NCBI GenBank assembly: GCA_002298665.1
Contig: DBKW01000024.1
Location: forward strand, 177-7,607
Reading direction: 5' to 3'
Length of the DNA: 7,431 bases
From: Verrucomicrobia bacterium UBA740
GTDB taxonomy: Bacteria > Verrucomicrobiota > Kiritimatiellia > RFP12 > UBA1067
The notes below the pieces were generated by a model. That model was not told where the DNA came from. It saw only the letters and a list, made by a program, of their open reading frames with translations, and did no database searches. Both the position numbers and the translations under genes were made by a program. Shown here piece by piece: positions 7,018 to 7,431 of this stretch; the first letter of the stretch is position 1, and each line of letters opens with the position of its first letter.

Positions 7018-7023
7018 TCCTCT
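7018..7023 (-). promoter_or_regulatory. Shine-Dalgarno-like sequence unusually close to the ketosynthase-like start
   Basis: AGAGGA on the minus strand ends only one base before the ATG at 7016. Normal spacing is about 5-9 bases. No other in-frame start is available, and the KS-like N-terminus supports this ATG. Initiation may therefore be weak. Confidence 0.45.
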
Positions 7024-7039
7024 TTTCAAAACCCCTTCA

Positions 7040-7127
7040 TGGTGCCAGAAGCGGGACTCGAACCCGCACGTCAAATACTTGACAAGGGATTTTAAGTCCC
7101 TGGTGTCTGCCATTCCACCATTCTGGC
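7040..7127 (-). tRNA. tRNA-Leu (anticodon UAA)
   Basis: This is an 88-base class II tRNA with an encoded CCA end (7042-7040). The 7-bp acceptor stem pairs GCCAGAA with TTCTGGC, with discriminator A at 7043. The D-stem is GTG/CAC. The anticodon stem AGGGA/TCCCT holds the loop CTTAAAA, with anticodon TAA at 7094-7092. A long variable arm GTCAA/TTGAC and a T-arm GCGGG-TTCGAGT-CCCGC complete the fold. It decodes UUA and, by wobble, UUG. No terminator is seen between its 3' end and the ketosynthase-like gene 23 bases downstream, so it is probably co-transcribed with the operon and cut out by tRNA processing. Confidence 0.98.
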
Positions 7128-7139
7128 CGGTGTAGCCAT

Positions 7140-7168
7140 ATTTTAACATTTTTCGCCGTCCGGCGCAA
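7140..7168 (-). promoter_or_regulatory. Sigma-70-type promoter for tRNA-Leu and the operon
   Basis: On the minus strand, TTGCGC (7168-7163) is separated by 17 bases from TAAAAT (7145-7140). The -10 matches five of six consensus bases; the -35 matches three. The tRNA 5' end lies 12 bases past the -10, giving a leader of only a few bases. As there is no room for another obvious promoter between tRNA and ketosynthase-like gene, this is probably the operon promoter too. Confidence 0.65.
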
Positions 7169-7329
7169 GAGCACCTTGTCGCCGAAAAGTGTACCCTGTC
7201 GTGAGACACCCGGGACAGGTCGTTCCGAGGGGTGGCGGGCGCAGGCGACAAAGAAGAAGGATCGGTTGCGGAAACGGAAGGAAGGATGCGCAAGGACCAC
7301 CCCCAGGAGGGTGACGCGCCGGATAAATG

Positions 7330-7359
7330 TTGCAAAGGCGTCGGCAATCGTGGTAAATT
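7330..7359 (+). promoter_or_regulatory. Possible rightward promoter
   Basis: TTGCAA (7330-7335) and TAAATT (7354-7359) are 18 bases apart in a locally AT-rich patch of an otherwise GC-rich region. A second -10-like TAAAAT lies at 7368-7373 but lacks a good -35. This would drive transcription to the right, divergent from the tRNA operon. The evidence is sequence similarity only. Confidence 0.3.
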
Positions 7360-7389
7360 ACGTGGTGTAAAATCAAAACGTCTACGAGA

Positions 7390-7425
7390 CGCCGAGAACG
7401 CGGGGGGGGCTCTGCGTTCTCCGCG
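7390..7425. repeat. Imperfect 12-bp inverted repeat with a G8 loop
   Basis: CGCCGAGAACGC (7390-7401) pairs with GCGTTCTCCGCG (7414-7425) with one mismatch. The 12-base loop contains eight consecutive G (7402-7409). A smaller palindrome, CGTCT-ACG-AGACG (7379-7391), abuts it on the left. It could be a terminator stem from the right, a 5'-leader structure of a rightward transcript, an operator, or a dispersed intergenic repeat. Confidence 0.6.
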
Positions 7426-7431
7426 TATCTC

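Larger units (their letters stand above)
7128..7431. other. Non-coding upstream region
   Basis: About 300 bases upstream of the tRNA. It holds the tRNA promoter on the minus strand, a weaker possible promoter on the plus strand and an inverted repeat at the right edge. Open frames here (for example 64 codons at 7176-7370 plus, 77 codons at 7376-7143 minus) are Arg/Pro-rich with no recognisable protein features and are not called. A rightward gene may begin beyond the window. Confidence 0.6.

Noticed and set aside
7026..7040. A four-codon open frame (MKGF) between tRNA and ketosynthase-like gene
   Set aside because: It begins in the CCA end of the tRNA, lacks a ribosome binding site and is likely chance.
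1371..7127. A bldA-like control in which tRNA-Leu(UAA) gates rare TTA codons in the operon
   Set aside because: Reading by eye, I found no in-frame TTA codon in any of the four genes, so the tRNA is not a codon-level switch for them.
7017..7127. The tRNA 3' end as an integration site for a genomic island
   Set aside because: No integrase and no second copy of the tRNA 3' end are visible in the window.
6040..7347. A 435-codon minus-strand open frame running through the tRNA
   Set aside because: It translates the tRNA and an off-frame copy of the ketosynthase-like gene; no protein similarity seen.

Overview
This is a GC-rich bacterial window. By eye the coding parts are clearly above 60 % G+C. 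One compact minus-strand transcription unit fills almost all of it: tRNA-Leu(UAA), then a ketosynthase-like protein, an acyltransferase/dehydratase-like protein with a C-terminal phosphopantetheinyl transferase (PPTase), a lysine 2,3-aminomutase-type radical SAM protein, and a CBS-domain family II pyrophosphatase. The taxon cannot be fixed from sequence alone. An oxygen-labile radical SAM aminomutase, a CBS-type Mn-dependent pyrophosphatase and PKS-like genes in a GC-rich genome suggest an anaerobic environmental or gut bacterium. A member of the Verrucomicrobiota/Kiritimatiellota/Lentisphaerota group is possible (inference, low confidence).

Layout, right to left in the direction of transcription. 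7128-7431 is non-coding. It carries a good promoter for the tRNA (7140-7168), a weaker possible promoter pointing right, and a 12-bp imperfect inverted repeat around a G8 tract at the right edge. tRNA-Leu(UAA) occupies 7040-7127. Only 23 bases later the ketosynthase-like gene begins (7016-5604). Its stop overlaps the next start in an ATGA (5607), opening a 1108-residue protein (5607-2281) with the order KS-AT linker, acyltransferase fold, Ala/Arg linker, double-hotdog dehydratase fold, PPTase. The radical SAM gene (2291-1371) overlaps it by 11 bases and the pyrophosphatase gene (1405-119) overlaps that one by 35. A 10-bp hairpin without a T-run (24-50) follows. No clear gene is visible in 1-118.

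The main finding is that this polyketide/fatty-acid-synthase-like system looks chemically silent except for its PPTase. In the ketosynthase fold the Cys-His-His triad reads Leu205, Asp331, Asn371. In the acyltransferase the Ser-His pair reads Gly208 and Asn322. In the dehydratase the His-Asp pair reads Phe565 and Glu751. The surrounding structural motifs are well kept and both reading frames are long and intact, so this looks like a maintained pseudoenzyme scaffold rather than a decaying gene. The PPTase keeps its GVDVE and W-C-A-K-E-A motifs. No acyl carrier protein or ketoreductase is in the window. The proteins may act as a structural or chain-length-factor-like partner of an active synthase encoded elsewhere, or have a new non-biosynthetic role. 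The overlapping aminomutase could supply a beta-amino acid or modify a protein lysine, and the pyrophosphatase may be a metabolic helper. These links rest on gene order only.
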